Assembly (NCBI GenBank): GCA_002509325.1
Contig: DADO01000127.1
Location: 1-6,585, forward strand
Reading direction: 5' to 3'
DNA from: Methanosarcina sp. UBA402
GTDB lineage: Archaea > Halobacteriota > Methanosarcinia > Methanosarcinales > Methanosarcinaceae
Length of the DNA: 6,585 nucleotides
Numbering within the stretch: position 1 is the first letter of the stretch; every line of letters starts with the position of its first letter. A program made the position numbers and the translations under genes. Below the pieces are notes generated by a model. That model saw only the letters and a program-made list of their open reading frames with translations, was not told the origin of the DNA and made no database searches. Shown here one piece after another: positions 6,455-6,585 of the stretch.

Positions 6455-6528
6455 TTTAACTGCTAATTGAAATATATTAACCATCAGTAAAAATGACTCA
6501 TTTCCAAAATCTAGTGATAAAAGTAGGT

Positions 6529-6578
6529 GTAACATCACTACACAAAATTATAATTCTATAATTATGTAATGATGTTAC
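6529..6578. repeat. 50-nt hairpin at the right edge of the window
   Basis: Outer arms at 6529-6542 and 6565-6578 match at 13 of 14 positions; the exception would be a G-U pair in minus-strand RNA. Inside them AATTATA (6546-6552) and TATAATT (6557-6563) form a further perfect 7-bp stem with an ATTC loop. This gives about 21 pairs in 50 nt, interrupted only by a small 3/1 internal loop. It could be the terminator of a minus-strand gene beyond the window, a dispersed palindromic element, or the end of a mobile element. The neighbouring sequence is missing, so these cannot be separated. Confidence 0.7.
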
Positions 6579-6585
6579 GGAAAAA

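Larger units (their letters stand above)
6218..6585. other. region upstream of carA
   Basis: About 370 bases of very AT-rich DNA with no convincing gene. It holds the carAB TATA box, a 20-bp direct repeat (6323-6366), an 8-bp inverted repeat (6363-6391), an all-AT palindrome (6430-6454) and a long hairpin at the right edge (6529-6578). Two minus-strand ORFs of 14 and 16 codons are present but lack ribosome-binding sites. Confidence 0.6.

Noticed and set aside
6218..6585. Insertion sequence remnant upstream of carA
   Set aside because: Several repeats are present but no transposase fragment, and no paired terminal repeats with target duplication can be shown inside the window.

Overview
The window looks like a piece of a methanogenic archaeon chromosome, most likely Methanosarcina or a close relative. 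The evidence is archaeal TTTATATA boxes upstream of the genes, a consensus GGAGGTGA ribosome-binding site, AT-rich intergenic DNA around moderately GC-rich genes, and the general character of the three proteins. The genus is an inference from memory of these families; no search was run.

All three confident genes are on the minus strand, so transcription runs from high to low coordinates. carA (start about 6184, stop 5078) and carB (5078 to 1857) encode the small glutaminase and large synthetase subunits of carbamoyl-phosphate synthetase. Their stop and start codons overlap by one base, and carB has a perfect ribosome-binding site inside the end of carA. A 310-base gap then leads to argG (argininosuccinate synthase, 1546 to 362). 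The gap holds a hairpin terminator whose T-rich tail contains a TATA box, followed by a 21-bp tandem repeat in the presumed argG leader. argG ends in a clear intrinsic-type terminator at 311-346, with a second GC-rich hairpin near 170-206.

The genes form a metabolic unit. CarAB makes carbamoyl phosphate from glutamine, bicarbonate and ATP. Carbamoyl phosphate feeds pyrimidine synthesis and, with ornithine, yields citrulline, which ArgG joins to aspartate. The intervening ornithine carbamoyltransferase and the final lyase are not in this window.

The three intergenic stretches carry the unusual material. Upstream of carA (6218-6585) there are a TATA box, a 20-bp direct repeat, two perfect inverted repeats and, at the right edge, a roughly 50-nt hairpin. 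Between carB and argG there are alternative small hairpins, the terminator/promoter junction and the tandem repeat. Downstream of argG there are two terminator-like hairpins and, at the left edge, a possible start codon of another minus-strand gene. I see no CRISPR array, tRNA, rRNA, transposase or defence gene. The coding part is an ordinary biosynthetic locus, and any novelty lies in the leader and upstream repeats.
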